64,000 nt of DNA, from positions 4,103,001-4,167,000 of the forward strand of contig NZ_CP029617.1 of NCBI RefSeq assembly GCF_003945545.1, written 5' to 3'. The notes under the pieces were generated by a model. It had not been told where the DNA came from. It saw only the letters and a list, made by a program, of their open reading frames with translations, and searched no databases. The stretch is from Streptomyces sp. WAC 01529 (GTDB taxonomy: Bacteria > Actinomycetota > Actinomycetes > Streptomycetales > Streptomycetaceae). Shown in pieces: positions 17,216 to 26,391 of the stretch. Position 1 is the stretch's first letter; every line of letters starts with the position of its first letter. Both the position numbers and the translations under genes were made by a program.

Positions 17216-18247
17216 ATGGCGCTCACGCTCTATGTCGACACCGCGCGCTGGCGGGCACATCACAAGCACGTGCTGGAGCAGTTCCCGGGCATCGTCCCGG
17301 TCTGCAAGGGCAACGGCTACGGCTTCGGTCACGAGCGCCTGGCCGAGGAAGCCACGCGCTTCGGCTCCGACATCCTCGCCGTGGGCACCACCTACGAGGC
17401 GGCCCGGATCAAGGACTGGTTCGGCGGCGATCTGCTGGTCCTGACGCCGTTCCGGCGGGGCGAGGAGCCGGTGCCGCTGCCGGACCGCGTCGTCCGCTCC
17501 GTGTCGTCCCTGGACGGCGTGCACGGCCTCGTGGGGGCCCGCGTGGTCATCGAGGTCATGTCCTCGATGAAGCGCCACGGCATCAGCGAGCAGGAGCTTC
17601 CGCAGCTGCACGCCGCCATCGAGGACGTACGGCTCGAAGGCTTCGCGCTCCACCTGCCGCTTGACCGCACCGACGGCTCGGACGCCGTCGAGGAGGTCAT
17701 CGGCTGGATGGACCGCCTGCGCGCGGCCCGCCTCCCGCTGCACACGATGTTCGTCAGCCACCTCAAGGCCCACGAACTCGCCCGGCTCCAGCAGCAGTTC
17801 CCGCAGACCCGCTTCCGGGCGCGCATCGGAACGAACCTCTGGCTCGGCGACCACGAGGCCACCGAGTACCGCGGTGCCGTCCTGGACGTCACCGCCGTCG
17901 CCAAGGGCGACCGCTTCGGCTACCGCCAGCAGAAGGTCGCGTCCGACGGCTGGCTGGTCGTGGTCGCGGGCGGCACCTCACACGGCGTCGGCCTGGAGGC
18001 CCCGAAGGCGCTGCACGGCATGATGCCGCGTGCCAAGGGCGTCGCCCGCGCGGGCCTCGCGACCGTCAACCGCAACCTCTCGCCGTTCGTGTGGGCGGGC
18101 AAGCAGCGCTGGTTCGCGGAGCCGCCGCACATGCAGGTCTCCATCCTCTTCGTGCCCTCCGACGCACCGGAGCCGAAGGTCGGCGAGGAACTGGTCGCCC
18201 ACCTGCGGCACACCACCACGCAGTTCGACCGGATGGTGGACCGCTAG
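17216..18247 (+). CDS. Alanine racemase-like PLP enzyme
   Basis: 343 residues, fold III PLP enzyme. The Lys that would bind PLP is K31 in VCKGNGYGFG; this replaces the classical AVVKANAYGHG. Further features are SSMKRHGI and the C-terminal domain (VAGGTSHGVGLEAPKALHGM). The N-terminal part is shorter than in the canonical Alr and the active-site Tyr region differs, so this is probably the second, femX-linked alanine-racemase paralogue of streptomycetes. Role in D-amino acid or bridge chemistry is inferred from its operon with femX. Confidence 0.82.
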   Translation: MALTLYVDTARWRAHHKHVLEQFPGIVPVCKGNGYGFGHERLAEEATRFGSDILAVGTTYEAARIKDWFGGDLLVLTPFRRGEEPVPLPDRVVRSVSSLDGVHGLVGARVVIEVMSSMKRHGISEQELPQLHAAIEDVRLEGFALHLPLDRTDGSDAVEEVIGWMDRLRAARLPLHTMFVSHLKAHELARLQQQFPQTRFRARIGTNLWLGDHEATEYRGAVLDVTAVAKGDRFGYRQQKVASDGWLVVVAGGTSHGVGLEAPKALHGMMPRAKGVARAGLATVNRNLSPFVWAGKQRWFAEPPHMQVSILFVPSDAPEPKVGEELVAHLRHTTTQFDRMVDR

Positions 18248-18258
18248 CCACAGCCCGA

Positions 18259-18296
18259 GCGGCTCCCCTCAGGCCCTTCGGCCGTGAGCGGAGCCG
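18259..18296. terminator. Terminator between convergent genes
   Basis: GCGGCTCC and GGAGCCGC arms with a further CTCA/TGAG pairing around a GGCC-CTTC-GGCC tip. Lies between the alanine-racemase-like gene and the GT87 gene. Confidence 0.6.
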
Positions 18297-18313
18297 CCGG
18301 GGGCCCTGTTCGC

Positions 18314-19855
18314 TCAGGGCGAAACCCTCTCGGCGGCCGCCCCCCACTTCACGACCGGCCCCTCGGCGGAGTGCGCCACGGCCCGTCCTGAATGCGCCCC
18401 GGCCCCCAGGACGAAGACGTCCTGCGCCCCGTCCAGGACACCGCCCGAAGGATCGTCGTCCCCGCCCCGTCGCACGACATCCCGCTCCGGCATCAGGATG
18501 TCGCGTACGACCACGGCGCACAGATACAGCGTCCCCAACAGGTGCACGACGATGGCCACTTGATAGCCCTCGGTGGGCAGTCCCTTATGGGCGTCGCCGC
18601 TCGTCGTGTACGCCAGGTACATCCAGATCCCGAGGAAGTACGCGACCTCGCACATCTGCCAGATCAGGAAGTCCCGCCAGCGCGGCCTCGCGAGCGCGGC
18701 GAGGGGAATCAGCCACAGGACGTACTGCGGCGAGTAGACCTTGTTGGTGAGGATGAAGGCGGCGACCACCAGGAAGGCCAGCTGCGCGAAGCGCGGGCGG
18801 CGCGGCGCGATGAGCCCGAGCGCTCCTATGCCCAGGCAGAGGAGGAAGAGCAGCGCCATCGCGAGGGTGTTGACGGTGTCGGTGCTCAGGGGGGAGTCCA
18901 TGCGCTGGTTGAGGATCAGCCAGAAGGACCCGAAGTCGACGCCGCGTTCCTTGCTGAAGGAGTAGAACTTCGACCAGCCGTCACGGGCGAACAGGATCAC
19001 CGGAAGGTTGACGGCGAGCCAGGTGGCCGCCGTGCCGAGCAGGCCGATCCCGAACTCCCGCCCCCGGCCCGCCCGCCAGCACAGGATCAGCAGCGGGCCC
19101 AGCAGGAGCACGGGATAGAGCTTGGCGGCCGTCGCGAGGCCCAGGAGGACGCCGAAGGCGAGGACACGCGCACGGGACCACATCAGCATCGCGGCGGCCG
19201 TCAGGGCGACGGCGAGCAGGTCCCAGTTGATGGTGGCCGTCAGCGCGAAGGCCGGGGCGAGGGCGACGAGCAGCGCGTCCCAGGGACGGCGCCGGTGTGT
19301 GCGGGTGACACAGACGGCGACGACCGCCGTGCAGGCCATCAGTATCCCCGCGTTGACCATCCAGTAGATCTTCTCCTGGTGCTGGATGGATCCGCTGCCC
19401 GGTGTCACCCAGGAGGCCATCTCCATGAACATCCCGGTAAGGACCGGGTATTCGAGGTACTCCATGTCGCCGGGCAGCTTGTCGAAGTACGGCACGAGGC
19501 CGTCGGCGAAGCCGCGTCCGTCGTAGAGGTGCGGGATGTCGGAGTAGCACGCGTGCGTGTACTGCGAACTCGCGCCGACGAACCAGGCGCCGTTGTAGCA
19601 CGGCATCTTCTGGACCATTCCGAGCGCGAACATTCCGAGGGCGACGAGCGCGATGACGCGTACGGGGGACCACCAGGTGGCAGTGGCCATCGCTCTGCGG
19701 CCGAGCGGGCCGCCGAACAGTTCGCTGCCGGCCCGGGCGACCTCGTCCTCCTTCGTCGGCCGCACCGCGGGCGGTTCCTGCGGGGTCACGGGCTCGTGCA
19801 CGCGCGTGCTCGGCGTCTCTGCGCCGGGGGCGGCGCTGCGGTCTGCACTGGGCAT
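18314..19855 (-). CDS. GT87-type polyprenyl-phosphate mannosyltransferase-like membrane protein
   Basis: 513 residues. After a charged N-terminus the protein has about 9-11 hydrophobic segments. An early extracytoplasmic loop reads YLEYPVLTGMFMEMASWV, with the acidic motif of GT-C glycosyltransferases (GT87/DUF2029 group), and KVYSPQYVLWLIPL occurs later. Such enzymes transfer mannose or arabinose from polyprenyl-phosphate sugars to lipids or proteins at the outer face of the membrane. ATG 19855 is chosen because GGCAGG precedes it at fair distance. Separated from the PBP gene upstream by a strong terminator and a parS site. Acceptor unknown. Confidence 0.8.
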   Translation of the reverse strand: MPSADRSAAPGAETPSTRVHEPVTPQEPPAVRPTKEDEVARAGSELFGGPLGRRAMATATWWSPVRVIALVALGMFALGMVQKMPCYNGAWFVGASSQYTHACYSDIPHLYDGRGFADGLVPYFDKLPGDMEYLEYPVLTGMFMEMASWVTPGSGSIQHQEKIYWMVNAGILMACTAVVAVCVTRTHRRRPWDALLVALAPAFALTATINWDLLAVALTAAAMLMWSRARVLAFGVLLGLATAAKLYPVLLLGPLLILCWRAGRGREFGIGLLGTAATWLAVNLPVILFARDGWSKFYSFSKERGVDFGSFWLILNQRMDSPLSTDTVNTLAMALLFLLCLGIGALGLIAPRRPRFAQLAFLVVAAFILTNKVYSPQYVLWLIPLAALARPRWRDFLIWQMCEVAYFLGIWMYLAYTTSGDAHKGLPTEGYQVAIVVHLLGTLYLCAVVVRDILMPERDVVRRGGDDDPSGGVLDGAQDVFVLGAGAHSGRAVAHSAEGPVVKWGAAAERVSP

Positions 19856-19892
19856 GCCCGCCATCCTGCCGTACGCGACTGAGAACACGGAG

Positions 19893-19924
19893 AGGGCCGC
19901 CACACCGGTCGGTGTGGCGGCCCT
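19893..19924. terminator. Terminator downstream of the PBP gene
   Basis: Perfect 14-bp arms AGGGCCGCCACACC / GGTGTGGCGGCCCT around GGTC. It sits between the PBP stop and the start of the GT87 gene, directly beside parS site 5. Confidence 0.8.
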
Positions 19925-19925
19925 C

Positions 19926-19939
19926 GTTTCACGTGAAAC
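19926..19939. other. parS: parS site 5
   Basis: Perfect GTTTCACGTGAAAC two bases from the PBP terminator hairpin, between the PBP and GT87 genes. Confidence 0.93.
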
Positions 19940-19950
19940 ATCCGGTCGGC

Positions 19951-22734
19951 TCAGCCCGTCGGGCCGCCGAAGATCCCTCCGCCGTTCTGGTTCCCGTTGC
20001 TGTTGCCGGGCGGGTCAGCCGTGGGAGGCGGTGATTCCCCGCCCGGACCACCGTCGGCGCCCCCGTCCTCGGAACCGCCGTTGGCGCCACCGTCGGCGTT
20101 GTTGCACTCCCAGTCCCACTGGGAGCAGGACTCCTCGGGCTCGGGTGACTGCGTCGTGGGAGGCTTCGTCGTCTCCGTCTCCGTGGGTGTCGGCGACGAC
20201 GGCTCGTCCTCCGGCTCCTCGGTCACCGTCGGGCTCGGCGCCGGAGGCGGCGTCTCACCGACGACCCTGCCGATCGGGTCCGGCACGGGGAAGGCCATCA
20301 CGCGCTCGCCCCGGAGCGCCTTCGACATGTAGTCCTGCCAGATCTTCGCCGGGAACGAGGCGCCGTGGATCTTCTCCTCGCCGCCCGTGCCGAACATCTC
20401 CAGGAACTCGCGCTTCTTGTTGGCCTCGTTGTCGTCGAGCCGGTACATGCTGATGGCCGTCGACAGCTGCGGGGTGTAGCCGACGAACCAGGCGGACTTG
20501 TTGCCGTCGGTCGTACCCGTCTTGCCCGCGACCGGACGGCTGCCCAGCTGGGCCGAGGTGCCGGTGCCCTTATCGACGACGGTCCGCAGCACGTCGGTGA
20601 CGTTGTCGGCGACCGCCGACGAGAACGCCCGCTTGGTCTTCTTCGGATGCGTGTAGACCGAGTCGCCCTCGTGCACGACCTCGGTGACCGAGTACGGATC
20701 GTTCTGCTTGCCGCTGGCGGCGAACGTGGAGTACGCCCCGGCCATCCGGATCGCGCTCGGCGAGGAGGTGCCGAGCGAGAAGGACGGGTAGTTGGAACTG
20801 GCCATGGAGTTGTCGTCCTTGAGACCGGCGAGCATCGCCGCCTCCTTCACCTTGCTCAGGCCGACGTCCATGCCGAGCTGCACATAGGCCGAGTTGACCG
20901 ACTCCCTCATCGCCTCACGAAGGTCGATCTGGTAGGTCGGCGGGTTGTAGGACTGGTCCCCGTCGTTCTTCTGGTTCCACTGCTTGCCGTCGCGGTCGGT
21001 CCAGACCGTCCCGTTGTAATTCTTGATCTTGAGTTCGTTCTTGCCGCTGTACAGGCTCTTCGGGTTGACGACCGTGCGCTGGGCCTCGCTCTGGATCTCC
21101 GGCCCGCCGGGATCGCGCACGCCGTACTTGAAGGCGGCGGCCAGCACGAACGGCTTGTACGTCGAACCCACCTGGGCGCCGGTCTGGTCGGCGTTGTTGG
21201 TGAAGTGCTTCGTCGCGTCGACACCGCCGTAGATCGCCCTGATCGCGCCGTCCTTGGGATCCACCGACGCCCCGCCGAACTGGACGTGCGTGTCCTTCTC
21301 GGGGCGCAGCTTCGGGTTGATCTTGTCCTTGCGGACCTTGTTCACGGCCTTCTCGAGCTCGTCGACCTTCTTCCTCTGGAAGGTCGTGTGGATCTCGTAG
21401 CCGCCCTGCTGAAGCTGCTCGGCGGTGATGTCCGTGTTGCGGATGACGTACGCCTTCGCCAGGTCCACGAGGTAACCGGTCTGACCGGCCAGCTGGGTGT
21501 TGGATCGCGGGTTCTCCAGCTTCGGGAAGTCCCGGTACTTGTTCCGGTCCTCGGCGGTGAGGCGGCCGTCCTTGACCTCCTCGTCGAGGATCCACTTCCA
21601 CCGCTTCTGGGCACGCGCGGTGTTGTCCTTGGCGTTGGCCGCGGGGTCGATCTCGGGGTAACCGGCCGGGTCGTAGTACGTGGCGCCCTTGAGCACCGTC
21701 GCGAGGAGCGCGCACTCGCTCGGGTCCAGCTCCCTGGCTTCCTTGTCGAAGTACGCGCGCGCGGCCGCCTGGATGCCGTAGGCGCCGCGACCGTAGTAAG
21801 CGGTGTTGAGGTAGCCGGCCATGACCTTTTCCTTGGGTTCGGTCCGGCCGACCTTTATGGAGATGAAGAGCTCTTTGAACTTCCGGCTGAACGTCTGGGA
21901 CTGGTCGCCCAGGCGCGCGTTCTTCACGTACTGCTGGGTGATCGTGGAGCCACCCTGGGTCTGCCCGCCCTTGGCCATGTTGACCACGGCACGCGCGATG
22001 CCCATCGGGTCGACGCCCTTGTCGTCCTCGAACGTCTTGTTCTCCGCCGACATGACGGCGAAGCGCATCTCCTTGGGGATGTCGTCGTAGTCGATGATCT
22101 GGCGGTTGCGCTCACCGCCGGTGGCGACCATCTGCTTGCCGTCGGCCCAGTAGTAGACGTTGTTCTGGGCAACGGCCGCCTTGTTGACGTCCGGCACCTC
22201 CACGAGCGCGTACGCGATGCCGGCGACCGCCATCAGACTGCCCACGAAGCCGAGGAAGAGGCCGCTGACCAGGCGCCACGACGGAATCCAGCGCCGCGCC
22301 CCACGCCTGCCCGCGCGCGGGTAGTCGATGAACCGCTTCTTTCCGGACGGCTCGGGGCCACGGCCCCTGCCGCGCCCGGCACCGCCCGAGCCCCCGGAAC
22401 CGCCCCCGCCACGACGCCCACCACCACCGGCGCGCCCGCCGCCGGCGGCCTCGGCACCTCTGCGGCGACCGGCGCCCGCGCCGACCGAACCGCTGCGCTG
22501 CGCGGCGCGACGGGCCTCGGCCCGGCCGCCGTAGGGCCGGCCCTCCTCGTCCGGGGCACCGGATCCCTGCGCCCCATAGGAGGTCCCATGGGAGGGCCCA
22601 TAAGAGGAAGAGGACGGTTCAGTGGCATCTCGCGGCGCCGCACGGCGGCCCGACGGCGCCCCTGGGGCGCCACGCCTGGCCGCGGCGCGTCCGCCGCCCT
22701 GCGGCTGCGGCGGTTTGCGACGGTGCTCGCTCAT
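19951..22734 (-). CDS. Class A penicillin-binding protein (transglycosylase/transpeptidase)
   Basis: 927-residue bifunctional peptidoglycan synthase. Residues 1-150 are a Gly/Arg-rich cytoplasmic tail, 153-178 the signal anchor, then the GT51 domain with the catalytic Glu at E231 in SAENKTFEDDKG and the GGSTITQQYVKN motif at 262-272. The transpeptidase has SxxK in GSTYKPF, SxN in ESVNSAY and KTGTT in VAGKTGTTDGN. The tail after about residue 830 is Pro/Thr/Glu-rich and ends in a disulphide-capable CSQWDWEC and Gly-rich stretch, as in other Streptomyces class A PBPs. Acts outside the membrane in cell-wall growth. Confidence 0.96.
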   Translation of the reverse strand: MSEHRRKPPQPQGGGRAAARRGAPGAPSGRRAAPRDATEPSSSSYGPSHGTSYGAQGSGAPDEEGRPYGGRAEARRAAQRSGSVGAGAGRRRGAEAAGGGRAGGGGRRGGGGSGGSGGAGRGRGRGPEPSGKKRFIDYPRAGRRGARRWIPSWRLVSGLFLGFVGSLMAVAGIAYALVEVPDVNKAAVAQNNVYYWADGKQMVATGGERNRQIIDYDDIPKEMRFAVMSAENKTFEDDKGVDPMGIARAVVNMAKGGQTQGGSTITQQYVKNARLGDQSQTFSRKFKELFISIKVGRTEPKEKVMAGYLNTAYYGRGAYGIQAAARAYFDKEARELDPSECALLATVLKGATYYDPAGYPEIDPAANAKDNTARAQKRWKWILDEEVKDGRLTAEDRNKYRDFPKLENPRSNTQLAGQTGYLVDLAKAYVIRNTDITAEQLQQGGYEIHTTFQRKKVDELEKAVNKVRKDKINPKLRPEKDTHVQFGGASVDPKDGAIRAIYGGVDATKHFTNNADQTGAQVGSTYKPFVLAAAFKYGVRDPGGPEIQSEAQRTVVNPKSLYSGKNELKIKNYNGTVWTDRDGKQWNQKNDGDQSYNPPTYQIDLREAMRESVNSAYVQLGMDVGLSKVKEAAMLAGLKDDNSMASSNYPSFSLGTSSPSAIRMAGAYSTFAASGKQNDPYSVTEVVHEGDSVYTHPKKTKRAFSSAVADNVTDVLRTVVDKGTGTSAQLGSRPVAGKTGTTDGNKSAWFVGYTPQLSTAISMYRLDDNEANKKREFLEMFGTGGEEKIHGASFPAKIWQDYMSKALRGERVMAFPVPDPIGRVVGETPPPAPSPTVTEEPEDEPSSPTPTETETTKPPTTQSPEPEESCSQWDWECNNADGGANGGSEDGGADGGPGGESPPPTADPPGNSNGNQNGGGIFGGPTG

Positions 22735-22855
22735 CGAACGATTACTCCTCGGGCAGGCGCAGCTGTCCGCGCCTGGAAACGGCGGCTGGGTTCCGGTCCC
22801 CCCGACGTACGGATGCGCCCGTCCCGGCGCTCACCCGCACTACACCGGGGACGAC

Positions 22856-22881
22856 GACGCGCCCCGGCGTCACTTGGTTCC
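22856..22881 (-). promoter_or_regulatory. Candidate SigE-type envelope-stress promoter
   Basis: On the minus strand GGAACC (22881-22876) and CGTC (22859-22856) are 16 bp apart, which fits the Streptomyces SigE consensus (GAAC, 15-16 bp, then GTC). It points at the PBP gene, about 110 bases upstream of its start. Found by eye, so the chance-match risk is real. The rest of the 373-bp gap (22735-23107) holds only the PadR-side dyad. Confidence 0.4.
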
Positions 22882-23037
22882 CGGTGGCATGCATGGCGCA
22901 CAGACTACGCACCGTCAAAACCCTCGTAGAGCCGAAGTTCACCCCAAATCAGGCAACTCACTTCCTACGAATCGGTGATGTGACGCCGTTCACCGTGCCC
23001 CCTCTTGTATCAACCGGATCGCCGTTCTATCGTCTCG

Positions 23038-23056
23038 ATGTATCGAGTCGATACAT
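23038..23056. promoter_or_regulatory. PadR operator (19-bp dyad)
   Basis: ATGTATCGA-G-TCGATACAT, perfect 9-bp arms, 52 bases before the padR-type start. The ATGTAT...ATACAT ends fit the ATGT-n8-ACAT pattern recognised by PadR proteins, so it is probably the autoregulatory site. Confidence 0.7.
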
Positions 23057-23107
23057 CAGCTCGGCATAAAGGCCGCACTGAGGGACCGTGGCAGACGGGA
23101 GGCGAAG

Positions 23108-23794
23108 ATGAGCAGGCGCTCCGGCATCCTGGAATTCGCCGTCCTCGGCCTCCTCCGCGAGTCCCCGATGCACGGCTATGAGCTGCGGAAACGTCTCAAT
23201 ACATCGCTGGGAGTGTTCCGGGCCTTCAGTTACGGGACCCTCTACCCCTGCCTCAAGACGCTGGTCGCCAACGGCTGGTTGATCGAGGAGGAGGGCAGCA
23301 CCTCCGAGGACGCCCTCGCGGCTCCGCTCACCGGACGCCGAGCCAAGATCGTCTATCGGTTGACGGCGGAAGGTAAGGAGCACTTCGAGGACCTGCTCTC
23401 GCAGACCGGCCCCGACGCGTATGAGGACGAGCACTTCGCCGCCCGCTTCGCCTTCTTCGGGCAGACCTCGCGGGACGTACGCATGCGGGTGCTCGAGGGC
23501 CGCCGCAGCCGCCTCGAAGAGCGCCTGGAGAAGATGCGCGCCTCCCTGGCCCGTACCCGGGAGCGCCTGGACGACTACACGCTTGAGCTGCAGCGGCACG
23601 GCATGGAGTCCGTGGAGCGCGAAGTGCGCTGGCTGAACGAGCTCATCGAGAGCGAGCGAGCGGGGCGGGACCAGCAACGGCCCTCCCCCCGAAGCTCCGC
23701 TCAGCAGGACAGCACATCCGGGGAGTCGGCGGGCCTGCCCCGGCGGCGGGAGAACGACCCGCCGCCGGATCCGTCCGATGACCCCACCAAGTGA
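23108..23794 (+). CDS. PadR-family transcriptional regulator
   Basis: 228 residues. Residues 5-90 are the PadR winged helix (ILEFAVLGLLRESPMHGYEL, FSYGTLYPCLKTLVANGWL, VYRLTAEGKEHFEDLL). A long C-terminal coiled coil (RMRVLEGRRSRLEERLEKMR) follows, then a disordered acidic/Pro-rich tail. Its perfect-dyad operator lies upstream. The inositol-phosphate synthase gene follows 58 bases on and is the natural target or partner. Confidence 0.93.
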   Translation: MSRRSGILEFAVLGLLRESPMHGYELRKRLNTSLGVFRAFSYGTLYPCLKTLVANGWLIEEEGSTSEDALAAPLTGRRAKIVYRLTAEGKEHFEDLLSQTGPDAYEDEHFAARFAFFGQTSRDVRMRVLEGRRSRLEERLEKMRASLARTRERLDDYTLELQRHGMESVEREVRWLNELIESERAGRDQQRPSPRSSAQQDSTSGESAGLPRRRENDPPPDPSDDPTK

Positions 23795-23852
23795 GATCCA
23801 GCGTTCCGCGGGTCTCATCCGGAATACCGAGAACACACAGGGAGCAACCGGA

Positions 23853-24935
23853 ATGGGTTCGGTTCGCGTAGCCATCGTCGGCGTGGGCAACTGCGCCGCC
23901 TCGCTGGTCCAGGGCGTCGAGTACTACAAGGACGCCGACCCGGACGCCAAGGTCCCGGGCCTGATGCACGTCCAGTTCGGCGACTACCACGTCCGTGACA
24001 TCGAGTTCGTCGCCGCCTTCGACGTCGACGCGAAGAAGGTCGGCCTCGACCTCGCGGACGCGATCGGCGCCAGCGAGAACAACACCATCAAGATCTGCGA
24101 CGTGCCGAACACCGGCGTGCAGGTCCAGCGTGGCCACACCCTCGACGGCCTTGGCCTGTACTACCGCCAGACCATCGAGGAGTCCGCCGAGGCCCCGGTC
24201 GACATCGTCCAGGTCCTCAAGGACCGCGAGGTCGACGTCCTCATCTGCTACCTGCCCGTCGGGTCCGAGGACGCCGCGAAGTTCTACGCGCAGTGCGCCA
24301 TCGACGCCAAGGTCGCGTTCGTCAACGCCCTGCCGGTCTTCATCGCCGGTACCAAGGAGTGGGCGGACAAGTTCACCGAGGCCGGCGTCCCGATCGTCGG
24401 CGACGACATCAAGTCGCAGGTCGGCGCCACGATCACGCACCGCGTCATGGCGAAGCTGTTCGAGGACCGCGGAGTCCGTCTCGAGCGCACGATGCAGCTC
24501 AACGTCGGCGGCAACATGGACTTCAAGAACATGCTCGAGCGCGACCGCCTCGAGTCCAAGAAGATCTCGAAGACGCAGGCCGTCACCTCGCAGATCCCCG
24601 ACCGCGAGATGGGCGAGAAGAACGTCCACATCGGCCCGTCGGACTACGTCGCGTGGCTCGACGACCGCAAGTGGGCGTACGTCCGCCTCGAGGGCCGCGC
24701 CTTCGGTGACGTCCCGCTGAACCTGGAGTACAAGCTCGAGGTCTGGGACTCCCCGAACTCCGCGGGTGTCATCATCGACGCCCTGCGCGCCGCGAAGATC
24801 GCCAAGGACCGCGGCATCGGCGGCCCGATCCTCTCCGCGTCCTCGTACTTCATGAAGTCCCCGCCGGTTCAGTACTTCGACGACGAGGCCTACGAGAACG
24901 TCGAGAAGTTCATCAAGGGCGAGGTCGAGCGCTAA
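23853..24935 (+). CDS. ino1: Inositol-3-phosphate synthase
   Basis: 360-residue actinobacterial-type enzyme converting glucose 6-phosphate to inositol 3-phosphate with NAD+, the entry to phosphatidylinositol and mycothiol. The N-terminal NAD-binding motif is VAIVGVGNCAASLVQG; the conserved VGDDIKSQVGATITHR and NVGGNMDFKNML segments of the catalytic domain follow. The ATG at 23853 begins directly at the Rossmann fold, after GGGAGC. Downstream of padR, closed by a strong terminator. Confidence 0.93.
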   Translation: MGSVRVAIVGVGNCAASLVQGVEYYKDADPDAKVPGLMHVQFGDYHVRDIEFVAAFDVDAKKVGLDLADAIGASENNTIKICDVPNTGVQVQRGHTLDGLGLYYRQTIEESAEAPVDIVQVLKDREVDVLICYLPVGSEDAAKFYAQCAIDAKVAFVNALPVFIAGTKEWADKFTEAGVPIVGDDIKSQVGATITHRVMAKLFEDRGVRLERTMQLNVGGNMDFKNMLERDRLESKKISKTQAVTSQIPDREMGEKNVHIGPSDYVAWLDDRKWAYVRLEGRAFGDVPLNLEYKLEVWDSPNSAGVIIDALRAAKIAKDRGIGGPILSASSYFMKSPPVQYFDDEAYENVEKFIKGEVER

Positions 24936-24960
24936 GCAGCTCTCTCCTTGTCACTCGTCG

Positions 24961-24991
24961 AGGGTCCCCGGGCACTGAGCCCGGGGACCCT
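24961..24991. terminator. ino1 terminator
   Basis: Perfect 13-bp arms AGGGTCCCCGGGC / GCCCGGGGACCCT around ACTGA, 25 bases after the ino1 stop. Confidence 0.85.
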
Positions 24992-25014
24992 CCTCGTATG
25001 TGAGGGTGTGCCCC

Positions 25015-26277
25015 ATGGCTGTCGTCGGTGACCTGCGCGTCCTCCTGCGGCTGCGGGACTTCCGGCGCCTGCTCGCCGTACGGCTGCTCTCCCAGGGCGC
25101 GGACGGCGTCTACCAGGTCGCGCTGGCCACGTACGTCGTCTTCTCACCGGAGAAGCAGGCCTCGCCCGGCGCGATCGCCTCCGCGATGGCGGTGCTGCTC
25201 CTTCCGTACTCGCTGATCGGCCCCTTCGCGGGCGTCCTCCTGGACCGCTGGCAACGCCGGCAGGTCTTCCTCCACGGCAATCTCCTGCGGGCGGTACTGG
25301 CGTCCCTGACCGCCGTGCTGATGCTGAGCGGTGTCCCCGACTGGCTCTTCTACGTCTCCGCCCTCTGCGTCACGGCCGTCAACCGCTTCGTCCTCGCCGG
25401 TCTCTCCGCCGCGCTGCCCCGCGTGGTGGACGCCGACCGCCTGGTCATCGCCAACTCCCTCTCACCCACCGCGGGCACGCTCGCCGCGACCGTGGGCGGC
25501 GGTCTCGCCTTCGTCGTGCGCCTGTCAGGGGCGGACTCGGACGCGGCGGTGGTCCTCCTCGGATCCGCCCTGTACCTCTGCGCGGCGCTCGCCTCGCTCC
25601 GCATGGCCCGCGAACTGCTCGGCCCGGACCCCGACTTGATCGGGTCCCGGCCCCGGCTCGGAGAGGCACTGACCGGCACGGCACGGGGCCTGGTAGCGGG
25701 AGTACGGCACCTGGCCCGGCGCCCCGCGGCGGCCCGCGCGCTGGCCGCGATGACGGTGCTCCGGTTCTGCTACGGCGCGCTGACGGTCATGGTCCTGATG
25801 CTGTGCCGGTACGCCTGGACGTCGTCGGAGTCCGACGGGCTCGCGCTGCTCGGGCTCGCCGTGGGGATCTCCGGAGCGGGGTTCTTCGCCGCTGCCGTGG
25901 TGACACCGTCAGCGGTGGGGCGGTTCGGGGCGGGCGGGTGGATCGCCGTCTGCGCGGCCGCGGCGGCGGTCCTCGAACCGGCCCTTGCCCTCTCCTTCGC
26001 ACCGGCCCCGCTGCTGGTCGCCGCCTTCGTGCTCGGCCTGACCACCCAGGGCGCGAAGATCGCCACGGACACGGTGGTGCAGTCCGCGGTGGACGACGGC
26101 TTCCGTGGCCGGATCTTCTCCCTGTACGACGTGCTTTTCAACGTCGCCTTTGTCGCCGCGGCGGCGGTGGCCGCGCTGATACTGCCTTCTGACGGCCGGT
26201 CGGTCCCGCTGGTCGTCACCGTGGCGCTGCTCTACGCGGCAATTGCGGCGGCTATGGCCCGGTTTGGCGTGCAGTAA
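25015..26277 (+). CDS. MFS transporter (MFS_3/enterobactin-exporter-like)
   Basis: 420-residue membrane protein with about 12 hydrophobic segments. It opens LRLRDFRRLLAVRLLSQGAD and continues with the loop FAGVLLDRWQRRQV, which is the MFS motif A region and typical of the MFS_3 / EntS-like exporters. ATG 25015 has GAGGG eight bases upstream; a GTG at 25000 is in frame but worse placed. Substrate unknown. Confidence 0.88.
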   Translation: MAVVGDLRVLLRLRDFRRLLAVRLLSQGADGVYQVALATYVVFSPEKQASPGAIASAMAVLLLPYSLIGPFAGVLLDRWQRRQVFLHGNLLRAVLASLTAVLMLSGVPDWLFYVSALCVTAVNRFVLAGLSAALPRVVDADRLVIANSLSPTAGTLAATVGGGLAFVVRLSGADSDAAVVLLGSALYLCAALASLRMARELLGPDPDLIGSRPRLGEALTGTARGLVAGVRHLARRPAAARALAAMTVLRFCYGALTVMVLMLCRYAWTSSESDGLALLGLAVGISGAGFFAAAVVTPSAVGRFGAGGWIAVCAAAAAVLEPALALSFAPAPLLVAAFVLGLTTQGAKIATDTVVQSAVDDGFRGRIFSLYDVLFNVAFVAAAAVAALILPSDGRSVPLVVTVALLYAAIAAAMARFGVQ

Positions 26278-26391
26278 GTGTCACATCAGTGCCACAGAGC
26301 CTCTCTGGGCTTCAGAGATCTCACTGCGTCCCGATAACTTACGGGCGTCTTATCCGCGCCATCGCGCTCTCGTTCGAGGGGACCCTCAAAA

